A DNA stretch of 64,000 nucleotides from Cognatilysobacter xinjiangensis (GCF_014651995.1 NZ_BMXY01000001.1:806001-870000); one strand, 5' to 3'; positions 25,887 through 34,939 are shown, numbered from the stretch's first letter. A program made the numbers and translations. The notes: a model not told the origin generated them from the sequence alone.

Positions 25887-26663
25887 GTGGCGAACAACAC
25901 GAACGATACGAGAGACATGAACCGCGATCCGATCAGCGGCGCGCCCGGCTCGCATCCGGTGGGCACCGGTGTCGGTGGCGTGGGCGGTGCGGCGGTCGGC
26001 GCGGCGGTGGGCAGCGCCTTCGGCCCGATCGGAACGCTGGTAGGCGGTGCGATCGGCACGATCGCCGGTGCCGCCGTGGGCCACTCCGCCGCCGAGCGCG
26101 TCGACCCGACCGGCGAAACCGAGGCCTGGCGCAGCGAGTCGGCGAGCCGGCCGTACTACGACAACACCATGGACTACGACCGCGACTATGCGCCGGCCTA
26201 TCGTTACGGCACCGAGGCGCGCAACGAGAACCACGGCGAGGCCTGGAGCAACGCGGAAACCCGCCTGCAGTCAGGCTGGGACAACGCAAAGGGCGAGTCG
26301 CGCCTGGCATGGGACAAGGCACGCGATGCCGTGCGCGACGCGTGGGACCGCAGCGACCGCACCTACAAGACCTACGACGCGACCGATCGCCACTTCGAGG
26401 ACCGTTACAACCAGGCGGACTACTACAAGGCCGATTACAGCTTCGACGACTACCGTCCCGCGTACCGCTATGGCACGTATGCACGCAGCCAGTCGGCGAA
26501 CGGCCAGTGGGACGAGACCACCGAGCGCGAACTCGAGCGCGGCTGGGACTCGGCGCGCGGCACGTCTCGCCTGGCGTGGACGGATGCCAAGGGCGCGGTG
26601 CGCGATGCGTGGCATGGCGTCGAGCGGATCATCCCCGGCGACGCGGACCGCGACGGCCGCTGA
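25887..26663 (+). CDS. Glycine-zipper protein with two tandem ~80-residue repeats
   Basis: 258 residues. After a polar start comes a glycine zipper at about residues 27-70 (GVGGVGGAAVGAAVGSAFGP, GTLVGGAIGTIAGAAVGHSA) able to insert into or pack against membrane. Then two related repeats follow. Each contains AYRYGTxAR, a W-rich linker, a GWDxAxGxSRLAW segment, and an AVRDAW end (first at about 100-155, second at about 195-250). GTG 25887 is chosen because AAGGAG lies 7 nt upstream; no ATG is nearby. The make-up suggests an envelope or stress protein. I know of no assigned function. Confidence 0.82.
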   Translation: MANNTNDTRDMNRDPISGAPGSHPVGTGVGGVGGAAVGAAVGSAFGPIGTLVGGAIGTIAGAAVGHSAAERVDPTGETEAWRSESASRPYYDNTMDYDRDYAPAYRYGTEARNENHGEAWSNAETRLQSGWDNAKGESRLAWDKARDAVRDAWDRSDRTYKTYDATDRHFEDRYNQADYYKADYSFDDYRPAYRYGTYARSQSANGQWDETTERELERGWDSARGTSRLAWTDAKGAVRDAWHGVERIIPGDADRDGR

Positions 26664-26686
26664 TCGACGCGGCGAGGTTTGAATGC

Positions 26687-26716
26687 GGGGCCGGCCGGCA
26701 ACGGTCGGCCCTTTTT
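26687..26716 (+). terminator. Terminator after the glycine-zipper gene
   Basis: GGGCCG and CGGCCC arms (26688-26693 and 26706-26711) with a short internal GC hairpin, then CTTTTTCG. It is 24 nt past the stop codon. Confidence 0.75.
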
Positions 26717-26754
26717 CGTCCGCATCCATGTGCAATGCCGCAATACGACTCGCG

Positions 26755-29220
26755 TCAGCCACCTAGCAGGCGCGACAGCAGCCAGAGCGGTACACCGATG
26801 AAATACAGGATGCGTGCGACGCCGAGCAGGCCGCGTCGTGCCTCGACTGCGGCGACCGGGCGGAGCAATACGACCGCAGCCGAAAGAATTTCCGCGATCG
26901 CACGCAGCCCACCGGCGATCAGCACCAGCGACACCGCCCACGACGCCCACCACAGCAGCAGCGCGCCGAGGTAGGCCTGCAGCCCGAACGTGTAGTACTC
27001 GCCGAACGTGCCGCCATAGGCGATGTGCTGGTGGAGCCGGAACGCGGGCAGGGCGGGTACCAACGGGAACAGCACGAACTTGATCAGCGGATGGTCGATG
27101 CGCCAGCCCGGCAGTGCGAGCGCGCGCTGCCACTGCAGCGAACGCGGGCCGAGCGGCGGGTCGATGACAGGCGTGATGGCGCCCGCAAGCGCCACTGCGC
27201 CGTCCGTCGCGATCGCCTGCGGCCAGGCGCCGCCCGATGCGAGCACGGGACGCATGCCCGGACGTGGCCACGGCAGGCGCCACAGCCTTGCGCCGACGAG
27301 GCTGCGCAGCGGGATCTCGATTCGTCGGCGGCGCGTGTCCATAACCAGCGCGCCCCCATCGACACGGACGCGCGCGGCTGCGAACCACGCGACGACGAAC
27401 GCGGCGAGTTCCGGCACCAGCACCACCCACGCGAACTGCCGCAGCTGCGCGAGCATGCCGGCCGGATTGTCCAGGCGCGCAAGCGCCACCGCGCCGAGTG
27501 CGAGAACGCCGATGCGCGAGCAGGCCCGCAACGCGCCGACCGCGAGGCGCTGCGGCGTGCCGAGCAGCAGCGCCCGATGCACGACGGGCGTGTCGTTAGT
27601 GGGCGTCGAGGGGCGGCGTTTCCGTCGAAAGATCCCCAGCCATCGGGACACGAGAAAGGCGGCCAGCGCTGCCAGCGCGAGCGGGCCCGGCCATGTCCCC
27701 ATGCGCACGGCGGGCGGCGCGGCGTGCTCGCGCAGCTGCACGTCGCCCGTCAGCACCGTCCGCTCGCCCATCCGAGAACGCGCGATGACCTCGCCGGTAT
27801 CGTCGATCACCGCGCTGATGCCGTTGGTGGTCGCGCGCACCTGCGGCAGCCGCGTCTCGATGCTGCGGAAGGCGGCCACGACAAGGTGCAGCTCCGCACC
27901 GCGAGGGTGATCGGTGAACCACGCATCGTTCGACAACCCGACGATGAGACGCGCACCGAGCCGCGCACCGTCGATCGCGAGTCGCGGGTCGACGTCGTCG
28001 CGGCAGATCAGCGGCACGACCGGTATCTCGTCGTCGCCGTTGCGCAGTGGAAACACGCGTGCGCCGTCGCCCGGGCGCCAGGTGCCGGACCAGGGCAGGG
28101 CACGGCGAAGTGCGGGCGTGTCCAGCGCAGGCGGCACGTACTCCGTAAGTGGAAACAGGCGCGTCTTGCGATACGCGCCGAGCGGGCCGCGCAGCGGGTC
28201 GACGAACGCCGCAACGTTGTACTCGCCGTTGGAATCGCGCTCGTAGGTGCCGAACACCAGCGGCACGCCGGCACGCGCGGTGAACGCCACGAGTTCCGCA
28301 TCGAGCGCCGCGCCGCCTGCGCTGCGCGGCTGGCGAAAGGTGGTCGGATAGACCGTTTCCGGCCATATCAGCGCGTCGACACCTTGCTCGGCGACCGCGT
28401 CGGTCGAGAGCGCGAAGTGCGTGTCCAACACGTCGCGGACGACCGCATACGCGCCGTGCTCCCGGCGTCGCTGCTCATAGTCGACGATCGAGGCCTGCAC
28501 CAGGCCCACTCGCAGGCGGGGCCCGGCCGGCTCGGCGTGCAGCGACGCGATGCGCCATGCGCCGTAACCGGCGACGAGCAGAGGCAGGGCGAGGGCGACC
28601 GCGACAGGGGCCATGGCATCGCGCCCGCGGCTCCGAAGCGCAATGGCGAGTGCTTCGTTGACGGCGAGCAGGAGCAGCGTCAGCAGGCCCGCGCCGCCGA
28701 GATCGGCAAGCTGTCGCAGCTGACGGGCCGGATAAACGCCGTGGCCGAAGGTATCGCCGAACAGACGTGGCATGACCCACTCCACTGCCAGCCATGCCGC
28801 GATGGCGAGCGCGGCGCGGAGGGCCGGTGCGTATCGATGCGCGAGGCGCCTAGCGATCGCGTAGGCGAGGATCTGCGGCTGCAGCACGGGACTCGCGGCC
28901 ACCAGCAGCGCGAAAGCGGCCGTCGTAGGCGTTCCGGTGTACGCGGATATCGCCGGGGCAAACCAGCCGAACGCCGCCAGCACGAACGCGGCCGACATCG
29001 CCAGTGCGGCAGCCAGCGTGCGCGCCACGGACATGTCTCGGTCCAGCGCGAGCAGCCACGGCAGGAGGGCGACGAATCCGAGCGCCCACGCACCGCGGGC
29101 GTACAGCGCCACCAGCAGCGCGCTGGCGGCGGTGGCGAGGAGGAGCAGGGCGACGCCGCGCCCACGACCGGCGTGCGTCAGGACGTGCCCCCGGCGCGTG
29201 GCGGCGGAATGCGCACCCAC
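26755..29220 (-). CDS. Apolipoprotein N-acyltransferase-like protein with extra C-terminal membrane domain
   Basis: 821 residues, far longer than Lnt (about 510). Residues 20-230 hold about seven membrane segments. Residues 235-500 form the carbon-nitrogen hydrolase domain with E288 (LIWPETVYPT), K352 (YRKTRLFPLTEYVPP) and C406 (VPLICRDDVD), so the triad is intact. The final ~290 residues form an unrelated membrane region with about six segments and a basic loop. ICRDD replaces the usual ICYE of Lnt, so this may be a paralogue acting on other substrates. With ATG 29220 the gene overlaps the next upstream gene by 43 nt, and no better start is visible. Confidence 0.75.
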   Translation of the reverse strand: MGAHSAATRRGHVLTHAGRGRGVALLLLATAASALLVALYARGAWALGFVALLPWLLALDRDMSVARTLAAALAMSAAFVLAAFGWFAPAISAYTGTPTTAAFALLVAASPVLQPQILAYAIARRLAHRYAPALRAALAIAAWLAVEWVMPRLFGDTFGHGVYPARQLRQLADLGGAGLLTLLLLAVNEALAIALRSRGRDAMAPVAVALALPLLVAGYGAWRIASLHAEPAGPRLRVGLVQASIVDYEQRRREHGAYAVVRDVLDTHFALSTDAVAEQGVDALIWPETVYPTTFRQPRSAGGAALDAELVAFTARAGVPLVFGTYERDSNGEYNVAAFVDPLRGPLGAYRKTRLFPLTEYVPPALDTPALRRALPWSGTWRPGDGARVFPLRNGDDEIPVVPLICRDDVDPRLAIDGARLGARLIVGLSNDAWFTDHPRGAELHLVVAAFRSIETRLPQVRATTNGISAVIDDTGEVIARSRMGERTVLTGDVQLREHAAPPAVRMGTWPGPLALAALAAFLVSRWLGIFRRKRRPSTPTNDTPVVHRALLLGTPQRLAVGALRACSRIGVLALGAVALARLDNPAGMLAQLRQFAWVVLVPELAAFVVAWFAAARVRVDGGALVMDTRRRRIEIPLRSLVGARLWRLPWPRPGMRPVLASGGAWPQAIATDGAVALAGAITPVIDPPLGPRSLQWQRALALPGWRIDHPLIKFVLFPLVPALPAFRLHQHIAYGGTFGEYYTFGLQAYLGALLLWWASWAVSLVLIAGGLRAIAEILSAAVVLLRPVAAVEARRGLLGVARILYFIGVPLWLLSRLLGG

Positions 29221-29855
29221 CGTCGCGGCATGCCCGGCGGCGCGAGTTCGGGCGGCACGACGCGGTCGGCCGGAATGGTCAGCGGACGTCCGCTCGCGTC
29301 GAGGGGTGTGACGTCGGGCGAGAACATCAGGATCGGTGCGATGCGCTGGCCGTCGTCGGTCGCCTGGAAATGGCGCACATAGCCGGGCGGCAACTCGAAG
29401 CCCTCGGGCACCTCGAGCCCGCGCAGCGGGGGGCTGGTGCCGGGGGGCTGGAACGCGCCGAGGCCGGTACGGATGCCGCGTGCCTGCAGCGCCGCGATCA
29501 CCTCCGCCATGGAGGGCGCCTCGCCCGGCAGCACGTAGTCGGAAAGATCGCGGGTCGGATCCTCGCCGTCGCGCGGGGCGACGTGCGTCACGGGTGTAGC
29601 GCCGGTCGCGGTTGCGGCGCCTGCGCTCCGGTCGCCGAGAGTGGCGTCGCGCGCCGTCGGCGGCGTGCCGGGGGATGAGGCCTCGTTGTCGGCCGCGGCC
29701 CCCAGGCCCCCGGCCCGGTGCATCGTGACCCGGTAAACGGTGCCCGCCGCGATCACCGCGGCGAGCACCGCCAGCACCCAGGGCCGGACAGGGCGGCGCG
29801 GGTGTTCGACGACGCGTACGCCGTCATCGTTCCCGCGATCGCCCGGTCCGGTCAT
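29178..29855 (-). CDS. Hypothetical single-pass membrane protein, Pro-rich
   Basis: 225 residues with no recognised domain. One N-terminal membrane helix (VLAVLAAVIAAGTVYRVTM, about 27-45) follows a basic stretch, so the bulk should be periplasmic. A low-complexity Ala/Thr/Gly region precedes a compact C-terminal half (SMAEVIAALQARGIRTGLG, LEVPEGFELPPGYVRHF) rich in proline. It overlaps the Lnt-like gene by 43 nt in the same direction, pointing to an operon. It may be a periplasmic partner of that protein, but this rests only on position. Confidence 0.65.
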   Translation of the reverse strand: MTGPGDRGNDDGVRVVEHPRRPVRPWVLAVLAAVIAAGTVYRVTMHRAGGLGAAADNEASSPGTPPTARDATLGDRSAGAATATGATPVTHVAPRDGEDPTRDLSDYVLPGEAPSMAEVIAALQARGIRTGLGAFQPPGTSPPLRGLEVPEGFELPPGYVRHFQATDDGQRIAPILMFSPDVTPLDASGRPLTIPADRVVPPELAPPGMPRRWVRIPPPRAGGTS

Positions 29856-29875
29856 GGGAGGACTCTACGCCGGCT

Positions 29876-30964
29876 TCAGGGGCTCGAGGGCGTGAGCGCC
29901 GACAGCAGCCAGCCCATGCGTTCGTGGCCGAACTGGTTCCAGATCGAGTTGCGGCCGTTGGTGAACGACGTGTACCGCGCGGCGCCCGAGCCCGTGGTGC
30001 CACCGAACAGACCGGCCGTGACGGTGCCGCCGCTGTAGGTCGGATGCGTGTCGTCCGACTGGATGTAGTCGTAGCTGCTCGACGAGGACACGAAATGCGT
30101 GTTCGCGTCGCGAAGCGTCGAGCGCAGCGTCGTGGTGATGCGGGTGACGTAGCTCGATTCGCTTTCGCCGGCGACGTATCGCAGGGCCTGCGAATCGATC
30201 CTGCCGTCGCCGTTGGTGTCGTAGTCGGCGCCCATGTAGTCGGCGAAGTTGTCCACGCACTGGAAGCCCTTCTGGCGCGCGTATTCGCACATCCAGTAGT
30301 TCATGCGCGCCAGCGACGGCAGGAACTTGTCACGCATGTTGACCTTGGCGCCCGTGGTGGGGTCGTTGCAGGAGCTCTGCACGTTGTCGGCGTTGTAGCC
30401 GGGGTAGTACAGGTTGCCGACGGCCTTGAGCCGCGTGCCCGCATAGGCATTCGCGTTGATGAAATCCATCGCGCGCGCGACGTACGTCTTGCAGTTGTTC
30501 TCGGCGGTGCTCAGCACGCCGTAGTTGCACGTCCCCGTCTGGCCCTTGAAGCTCGAGCGCGCCTGCAGGCCGTCGTTGCCGCACATCTCGAAGGCGACCA
30601 CGCGCGTGGAGCTGGCCTGCATGTACGACTTCTCGGCGACGATCTTGTTGTTGTAGACGTCCGAGGCCACGGCGCCGCTCTTGGTGCGGCGGACGCTCTC
30701 GACATCGGCGTTCCACAGCGCCGCGAGGTATTCGGCCTGCACGGTGGGCGCCGCATACTTGGCGGCATTGAGCGTGGAGCCGTTATAGCCGGCGAAGATC
30801 GAATCGCCGTAGGCCACGACGCGGTACTTGGTGCTGGTGCCGCTGCGATCGATCGTCCAGGAGACGTTCTGGTTGAGCGTGTTGGCGCCGGCCTGCATGG
30901 CGACGACGCCGAGTGCGAGCGCGGGAAGCAGAGTGCCCGCGAACCTGCCGATGGAGCGAGTCAT
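29876..30964 (-). CDS. Secreted SGNH-type hydrolase with an EF-hand-like loop
   Basis: 362 residues. The signal peptide is MTRSIGRFAGTLLPALALG...AGA/NT. SGNH blocks are readable: block I YRVVAYGDSIFAG, block III FEMCGNDG and block V DDTHPTYSG, giving a Ser-His/Asp esterase or lipase active site. Six or more cysteines (NYGVLSTAENNCK, QSSCNDP, WMCEYA, QCVDN) suggest disulfides. DYDTNGDGRIDSQAL is a textbook calcium-binding EF-hand or dockerin-type loop. ATG 30964 is preceded by AAGGGA. The substrate is unknown; polysaccharide acetyl esters or lipids are typical of the clan. Confidence 0.87.
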   Translation of the reverse strand: MTRSIGRFAGTLLPALALGVVAMQAGANTLNQNVSWTIDRSGTSTKYRVVAYGDSIFAGYNGSTLNAAKYAAPTVQAEYLAALWNADVESVRRTKSGAVASDVYNNKIVAEKSYMQASSTRVVAFEMCGNDGLQARSSFKGQTGTCNYGVLSTAENNCKTYVARAMDFINANAYAGTRLKAVGNLYYPGYNADNVQSSCNDPTTGAKVNMRDKFLPSLARMNYWMCEYARQKGFQCVDNFADYMGADYDTNGDGRIDSQALRYVAGESESSYVTRITTTLRSTLRDANTHFVSSSSSYDYIQSDDTHPTYSGGTVTAGLFGGTTGSGAARYTSFTNGRNSIWNQFGHERMGWLLSALTPSSP

Positions 30965-31277
30965 GAGTGGAATCCCTTGCGAAATGTGCCGCGCGGCACC
31001 GGCCGCGCTCCGTAGTGCGACATCGCGAACGGGATCCACACGGCAAATCGGCCATTCGATCCCGGTGCCTACGCTAGCCCCGGGCGGAATGGCCGGTCAA
31101 CTTCCGTTTAGAAAGTGCCTCGTGATTCTGGGCAGAGGGGAATTCCGCGCCGCAACATGCGGCGAGTCCTGTTTCGCGCCTGATGGCAAACGTCGTGGTC
31201 TGAAATATGGAAACTGGGTTTACGACGCGATCTCTGCACGGGGCACCGCACCCGGATCGTTGCGGGCGGGCGCTCGA
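30965..31277. other. Intergenic region upstream of the SGNH hydrolase gene
   Basis: 313 nt between the SGNH gene start and the end of the VIT gene. It is less GC-rich than its surroundings around 31120-31240. No convincing ORF, tRNA or strong hairpin is seen. It presumably holds the SGNH promoter, but I cannot place one. Confidence 0.4.
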
Positions 31278-31970
31278 TCACGCGGTTACACCGAATAGTC
31301 GCCCTACCGCTGCACTGATCGCCATTGCCAGTGCGCCCCCGACAACCACGCGGATCGCTCCCTTCGGCACCGAGGCGCCGCCGACATAGGCGGCCAGGCC
31401 GCCAAGCGTCGTGAGGGTCGCCAGGCTCAGCCCCGTAATCCAGGCGGTAGCGGTCTCGGGCGCCAAGGTCGCCGCGAGAATCGGAAGCAGGGCTCCGGCG
31501 GCGAATGAACCTGCCGAGGCCAGCGCCGCCTGCACGGGACGAGCGCGAAGCGTCTCGGTGATACCCAATTCATCGCGTACGTGCGTCCCGATGGCGTCGT
31601 GCGCCATGAGTTGGTCGGCGACACGGGCCGCGAGTTCGGCATCTAGGCCGCGCTGTCGATAGATCTGTACGAGCTCTGCACGTTCGAATTCCGGCTGGGT
31701 CTCGAGTTCGCGCTTCTCCCGCGAGATGTCCGCGCGCTCCGTGTCCGCCTGGCTTTGGACGGAGACGTACTCGCCGGCCGCCATCGACATGGCCCCGGCG
31801 GTAAGGCCGGCAACCCCCGCGGTCAGGATTACCCCCGGGGACGCACCCGAGGCGGCGATGCCGACCATCAGGCTGGCAGTCGAAATGATGCCGTCGTTCG
31901 CGCCGAGGACGGCCGCGCGCAGCCATCCGATATGAGCGGTCCTGTGTCGTTCCGTGTGCGAGGGTGGCAT
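31278..31970 (-). CDS. VIT/CCC1-family iron or manganese transporter
   Basis: A 230-residue VIT-family protein with five membrane segments. The family opening is LRAAVLGANDGIISTASLMVGIAASGAS. Then comes the second helix AGAMSMAAGEYVSVQSQADTE, with the conserved acidic and methionine residues of the metal path. A cytoplasmic metal-binding segment (EKRELETQPEFERAELV) and three C-terminal helices follow. Members export or sequester Fe(II)/Mn(II). It heads a cluster of stress-type genes and points away from the beta-CASP nuclease start. Confidence 0.92.
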   Translation of the reverse strand: MPPSHTERHRTAHIGWLRAAVLGANDGIISTASLMVGIAASGASPGVILTAGVAGLTAGAMSMAAGEYVSVQSQADTERADISREKRELETQPEFERAELVQIYRQRGLDAELAARVADQLMAHDAIGTHVRDELGITETLRARPVQAALASAGSFAAGALLPILAATLAPETATAWITGLSLATLTTLGGLAAYVGGASVPKGAIRVVVGGALAMAISAAVGRLFGVTA

Positions 31971-32043
31971 TGGCGGGGTCCGGTCGATTTGCAGGATTGG
32001 AATGCCGTCAGTGAACGAGCGGCGGCCCAGTTTGACCGGCCAT

Positions 32044-33414
32044 CTATACGGTCACGGTCTCGGCCTGGTCGGGCACGCGCGCGGCCCAGCCGAGCTCCCG
32101 CTTGATCCGTGCACGAAGCGCGTCCGCCGCCGCGGGCTCACCGTGTGTGACGAAGACCTGTTCGGGTGGTGCGGTGGAGCGCCTGAGCCAGTCGAGGATT
32201 TCCTCTGCGTCGGCATGCGCGGAGAACGACTCCAGCTGCACGACTTCTGCGCGGATTGCGACGCTTCTTCCGAACATTCGCAGCGCCCTTTGTCCATCTC
32301 GAAGCGCGGCGCCGCGCGTGCCGCCGGCCTGATAGCCGGAGAGAAGGATTGCGTTGCGCGGATCGCCAGCGAAGGCCTCGATATGGTGAAGGACCCGTCC
32401 GCCGGTCAGCATGCCGCTCGCGGAAATGATGATCATTGGCCCATGGCGCCGGTTGAGGGCTTTGGAGTCCTCGACACTCTCGACGACCTTCGCGATGCCG
32501 AAGAATTCGTCGCATTCGGCGGCGCTCAGCCGGTGCTCTCCGACATGGCGCTGATAGAGGCCTGTCGCGCTGGCGGCCATCGGGCTGTTCAGGTAAACGG
32601 GCATGCGCGGGATCGTGCCCTGCTGCTGCAGCCGCGCGAGGTGGAGCAACAGCTCCTGTGCACGTCCGACTGCAAAGGCGGGAACGATGGCGACGCCGCC
32701 GCGCGCAGCCACCCGCCTGACGACCTCCGCAATCTCGGCTTCCCCATCGATGCGTGGGTGGCTACGGTCGCCGTAGGTGGACTCGCACACCAGCACATCG
32801 CAGGGCGGAAGCGGGGCGGGCGGCGGTAGCAAGGGATCCAGCGGGCGGCCAAGATCGCCGGTGAAGTGCAGGCGGCGATCGCCGAGTCGGAGCGTTACCT
32901 GGGCTGCACCAAGGATGTGGCCCGCCGGAATGAAGCTTGCGGTGGCGCCACCCGGCAGGTTGAAAGGCTGCTCGAACGCTACCGGCTTCAGGTGCCGCAG
33001 CGCAGCGCGCGCGGCCGCCTCGTCGTAGAGCGGTTCGGGATGGGCATGCCGCGAATAGCCCTTCAAGGCGGCGAAACGCGCTTCCTCCTCGAGCAGCCTC
33101 CCGCTGTCGGGCAGAAGAAGGCCGCAAAGGTCCTTCGTGGCGCGCGTGCAATACACCGGTCCACGGAAGCCTTCGCGCACGAGCCGTGGCAGGTAGCCCG
33201 AGTGATCGAGATGCGCGTGCGTCAGTACGACCGCATCGATGGACGCCGCAGCGACGGGGAACGGCCGCCAGTTGCGTTCGCGCAGCACCTTGTAGCCCTG
33301 GAAGAGGCCGCAGTCGACGAGGATGCGGGCGCCGCCGCTTTCGATCAGGTAACGCGAGCCCGTCACCGTGCCGGTGGCACCCAGGAACTGGACCGTGGAG
33401 GCGAGTGGCGACAT
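32044..33414 (-). CDS. Metallo-beta-lactamase/beta-CASP RNA nuclease-like protein
   Basis: A 456-residue protein of the YSH1/CPSF-like beta-CASP family. The zinc motif HAHLDHSGYLP (66-71 for HAHLDH), GHILGAAQVTL, and LHFTGDLGR are in the lactamase part. The beta-CASP insert has FAVGRAQELL, IIISASGMLTGGRVLHH and the late FSAHAD. Such enzymes process RNA as endo- or exonucleases. An FNR-like box lies 52 nt upstream of the ATG, in the region shared with the divergent L,D-transpeptidase. In proteobacteria this type is often found in anaerobiosis or stress clusters with universal stress proteins, as here. Confidence 0.92.
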   Translation of the reverse strand: MSPLASTVQFLGATGTVTGSRYLIESGGARILVDCGLFQGYKVLRERNWRPFPVAAASIDAVVLTHAHLDHSGYLPRLVREGFRGPVYCTRATKDLCGLLLPDSGRLLEEEARFAALKGYSRHAHPEPLYDEAAARAALRHLKPVAFEQPFNLPGGATASFIPAGHILGAAQVTLRLGDRRLHFTGDLGRPLDPLLPPPAPLPPCDVLVCESTYGDRSHPRIDGEAEIAEVVRRVAARGGVAIVPAFAVGRAQELLLHLARLQQQGTIPRMPVYLNSPMAASATGLYQRHVGEHRLSAAECDEFFGIAKVVESVEDSKALNRRHGPMIIISASGMLTGGRVLHHIEAFAGDPRNAILLSGYQAGGTRGAALRDGQRALRMFGRSVAIRAEVVQLESFSAHADAEEILDWLRRSTAPPEQVFVTHGEPAAADALRARIKRELGWAARVPDQAETVTV

Positions 33415-33465
33415 GAGGGGCTCCGAGTGTCGTGCCTACGTTAGATCGGGCAAGCCGATGTCGAA

Positions 33466-33479
33466 TTGACGTGGGTCAA
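33466..33479. promoter_or_regulatory. FNR/DNR-like box, TTGAC-N4-GTCAA
   Basis: A symmetric site TTGAC GTGG GTCAA, one base per half-site away from the FNR consensus TTGAT-N4-ATCAA. It lies between the divergent beta-CASP gene (52 nt to its start) and the L,D-transpeptidase gene (35 nt to its start), so it could act on either. Confidence 0.6.
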
Positions 33480-33514
33480 GTCGCGGCCCGGGGCGGGGAG
33501 CAGTATCAGTCGCC

Positions 33515-34510
33515 ATGACCGACCGTCTTCCTCCGTTCATCCGCGCCGTCGCCTTCGCCGTTCTCGCGGCCGCCTCGGTCGTGGCTCTCGCCGTCGTGCC
33601 GGAGCGCTGGACTCCGAAGCCGGGCGAATACGTCTGGCAGCCCGCGGTGGCTCCGTCTGGCCCCTTGGTCATCGTGGTCAACCTGCCGCTGCAGCAGTTG
33701 CATGTTTATCGGAATGGCGTGCGCATAGGCGCCTCGAGCATCAGCAGCGGGAAGCCCGGCCACGAGACGCCTGTCGGCCTGTTCACCATCCTGCAGAAGG
33801 AGGCCGAGCACTACTCGAACGTGTACGACAATGCCCCGATGCCGTGGATGCAGCGGCTGACCTGGGACGGGGTCGCGCTGCATGCCGGTCGGCTGCCGGG
33901 CCATCCGGCTTCACATGGCTGCATTCGTCTACCGGATGCCTTCGCCAAGGCGCTGTTTGCTACGACGCGGGCAGGCGACGTCGTAATCGTCACCGACCAG
34001 GCCAGCCAACCGGGGATCGCGGCCAGCACTGGACTGCTCCGTGCGCTGGGCAAGGGCAGTGAGCTACCGTCCGAGGGCGATTACTGGCTGCCCGCTCAGG
34101 CGCCGGACGGCCCGGTCAGTGTCGTGGTCAGCACCTCCGACAGGCACCTGGTCGTCACCCGTGCCGGCCGTCGCATTGGACAGGCCGCGGTGACCGTCGC
34201 GCCCGGCCTCAGCATTGGTACCCATGCCTATGTCCTGCTCGAGGGGCAGGGCGAGGGCCGGAATCCCGTACTGCCCGAGCGCCCCGCCCGCCGCTGGATG
34301 GCCATCGACCTGATGAACGCAGGGGACGACGAGCGCGTGGTCCGTGCCGCCATCGAGGACGGCCGCCTTACGGTGCCCAAGGGCGTCGCCATGGAGATCG
34401 ACGCGCTTCTGCGTCCTGGCGCGACGGTCGTCCTTACCGACGAACCGATCGGCGACGACGTCCAGCGCCAGCAGATCGACGTCGAAACGGTGGTACCACC
34501 TGCATCCTAG
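33515..34510 (+). CDS. L,D-transpeptidase (YkuD domain)
   Basis: 331 residues. An N-terminal hydrophobic segment (AVAFAVLAAASVVALAVV, about 11-28) exports or anchors it. The YkuD domain occupies about 50-170, with catalytic H123 (LHAGRLPGHPASHG) and C136 in SHGCIRLP, which builds 3-3 crosslinks or attaches lipoproteins to peptidoglycan. The C-terminal half (180-331) looks like a second, degenerate beta domain without a catalytic Cys. It has a FNR-like box 35 nt upstream and is followed 12 nt later by a small membrane protein gene. Confidence 0.9.
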   Translation: MTDRLPPFIRAVAFAVLAAASVVALAVVPERWTPKPGEYVWQPAVAPSGPLVIVVNLPLQQLHVYRNGVRIGASSISSGKPGHETPVGLFTILQKEAEHYSNVYDNAPMPWMQRLTWDGVALHAGRLPGHPASHGCIRLPDAFAKALFATTRAGDVVIVTDQASQPGIAASTGLLRALGKGSELPSEGDYWLPAQAPDGPVSVVVSTSDRHLVVTRAGRRIGQAAVTVAPGLSIGTHAYVLLEGQGEGRNPVLPERPARRWMAIDLMNAGDDERVVRAAIEDGRLTVPKGVAMEIDALLRPGATVVLTDEPIGDDVQRQQIDVETVVPPAS

Positions 34511-34522
34511 CCGGAGGCTCCC

Positions 34523-34915
34523 GTGAGCGAACTCGCAATGCGTGCGGTGGCCGTCTGGACGGGGATACTCGTGCTCGCATTCGCCAACGGGACTCTGCGC
34601 GAGACGGTGCTGGTCCGCGCTCTAGGCAAACGGACCGCGTTCGCGATCAGCGGCCTGCTCCTCACCGGTGTCGTACTGGCCGTCGCTTGTCTCGCTGTCC
34701 CTTGGATCGATATCCGTACGGGCGTCCAGGCGATCGGCGTAGGGGTCGGTTGGGTCTTGATGACGATCGCGTTCGAGTGCGGCCTGGGCCGCGCCCGGCG
34801 TAGGTCATGGGCCGAGATCTTCAATGCGTACCGCTTTCACGACGGCAATCTGTGGCCGCTGGTGCTGCTCGCGACAGCATGCGGTCCCGCTATCGGCCTC
34901 GCGCTGCGCTACTGA
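34523..34915 (+). CDS. Small four-helix membrane protein, unknown function
   Basis: A 130-residue integral membrane protein with four predicted segments: MRAVAVWTGILVLAFANGTL, ISGLLLTGVVLAVACLAVP, AIGVGVGWVLMTIAFECGLG, and WPLVLLATACGPAIGLALRY. I do not recognise a named family. GTG 34523 has GGAGG 5 nt upstream. It is 12 nt behind the L,D-transpeptidase gene and so probably co-transcribed, suggesting an envelope role. It converges on the DUF1003 gene. Confidence 0.75.
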   Translation: MSELAMRAVAVWTGILVLAFANGTLRETVLVRALGKRTAFAISGLLLTGVVLAVACLAVPWIDIRTGVQAIGVGVGWVLMTIAFECGLGRARRRSWAEIFNAYRFHDGNLWPLVLLATACGPAIGLALRY

Positions 34916-34939
34916 CCGGTGGGCATGGCGTGCGCCTCG

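Noticed and set aside
27025-29382. A 785-codon plus-strand open frame opposite the Lnt-like gene
   Set aside because: No recognisable domain and biased Arg/Gln composition. The opposite strand has membrane helices and an intact catalytic triad.
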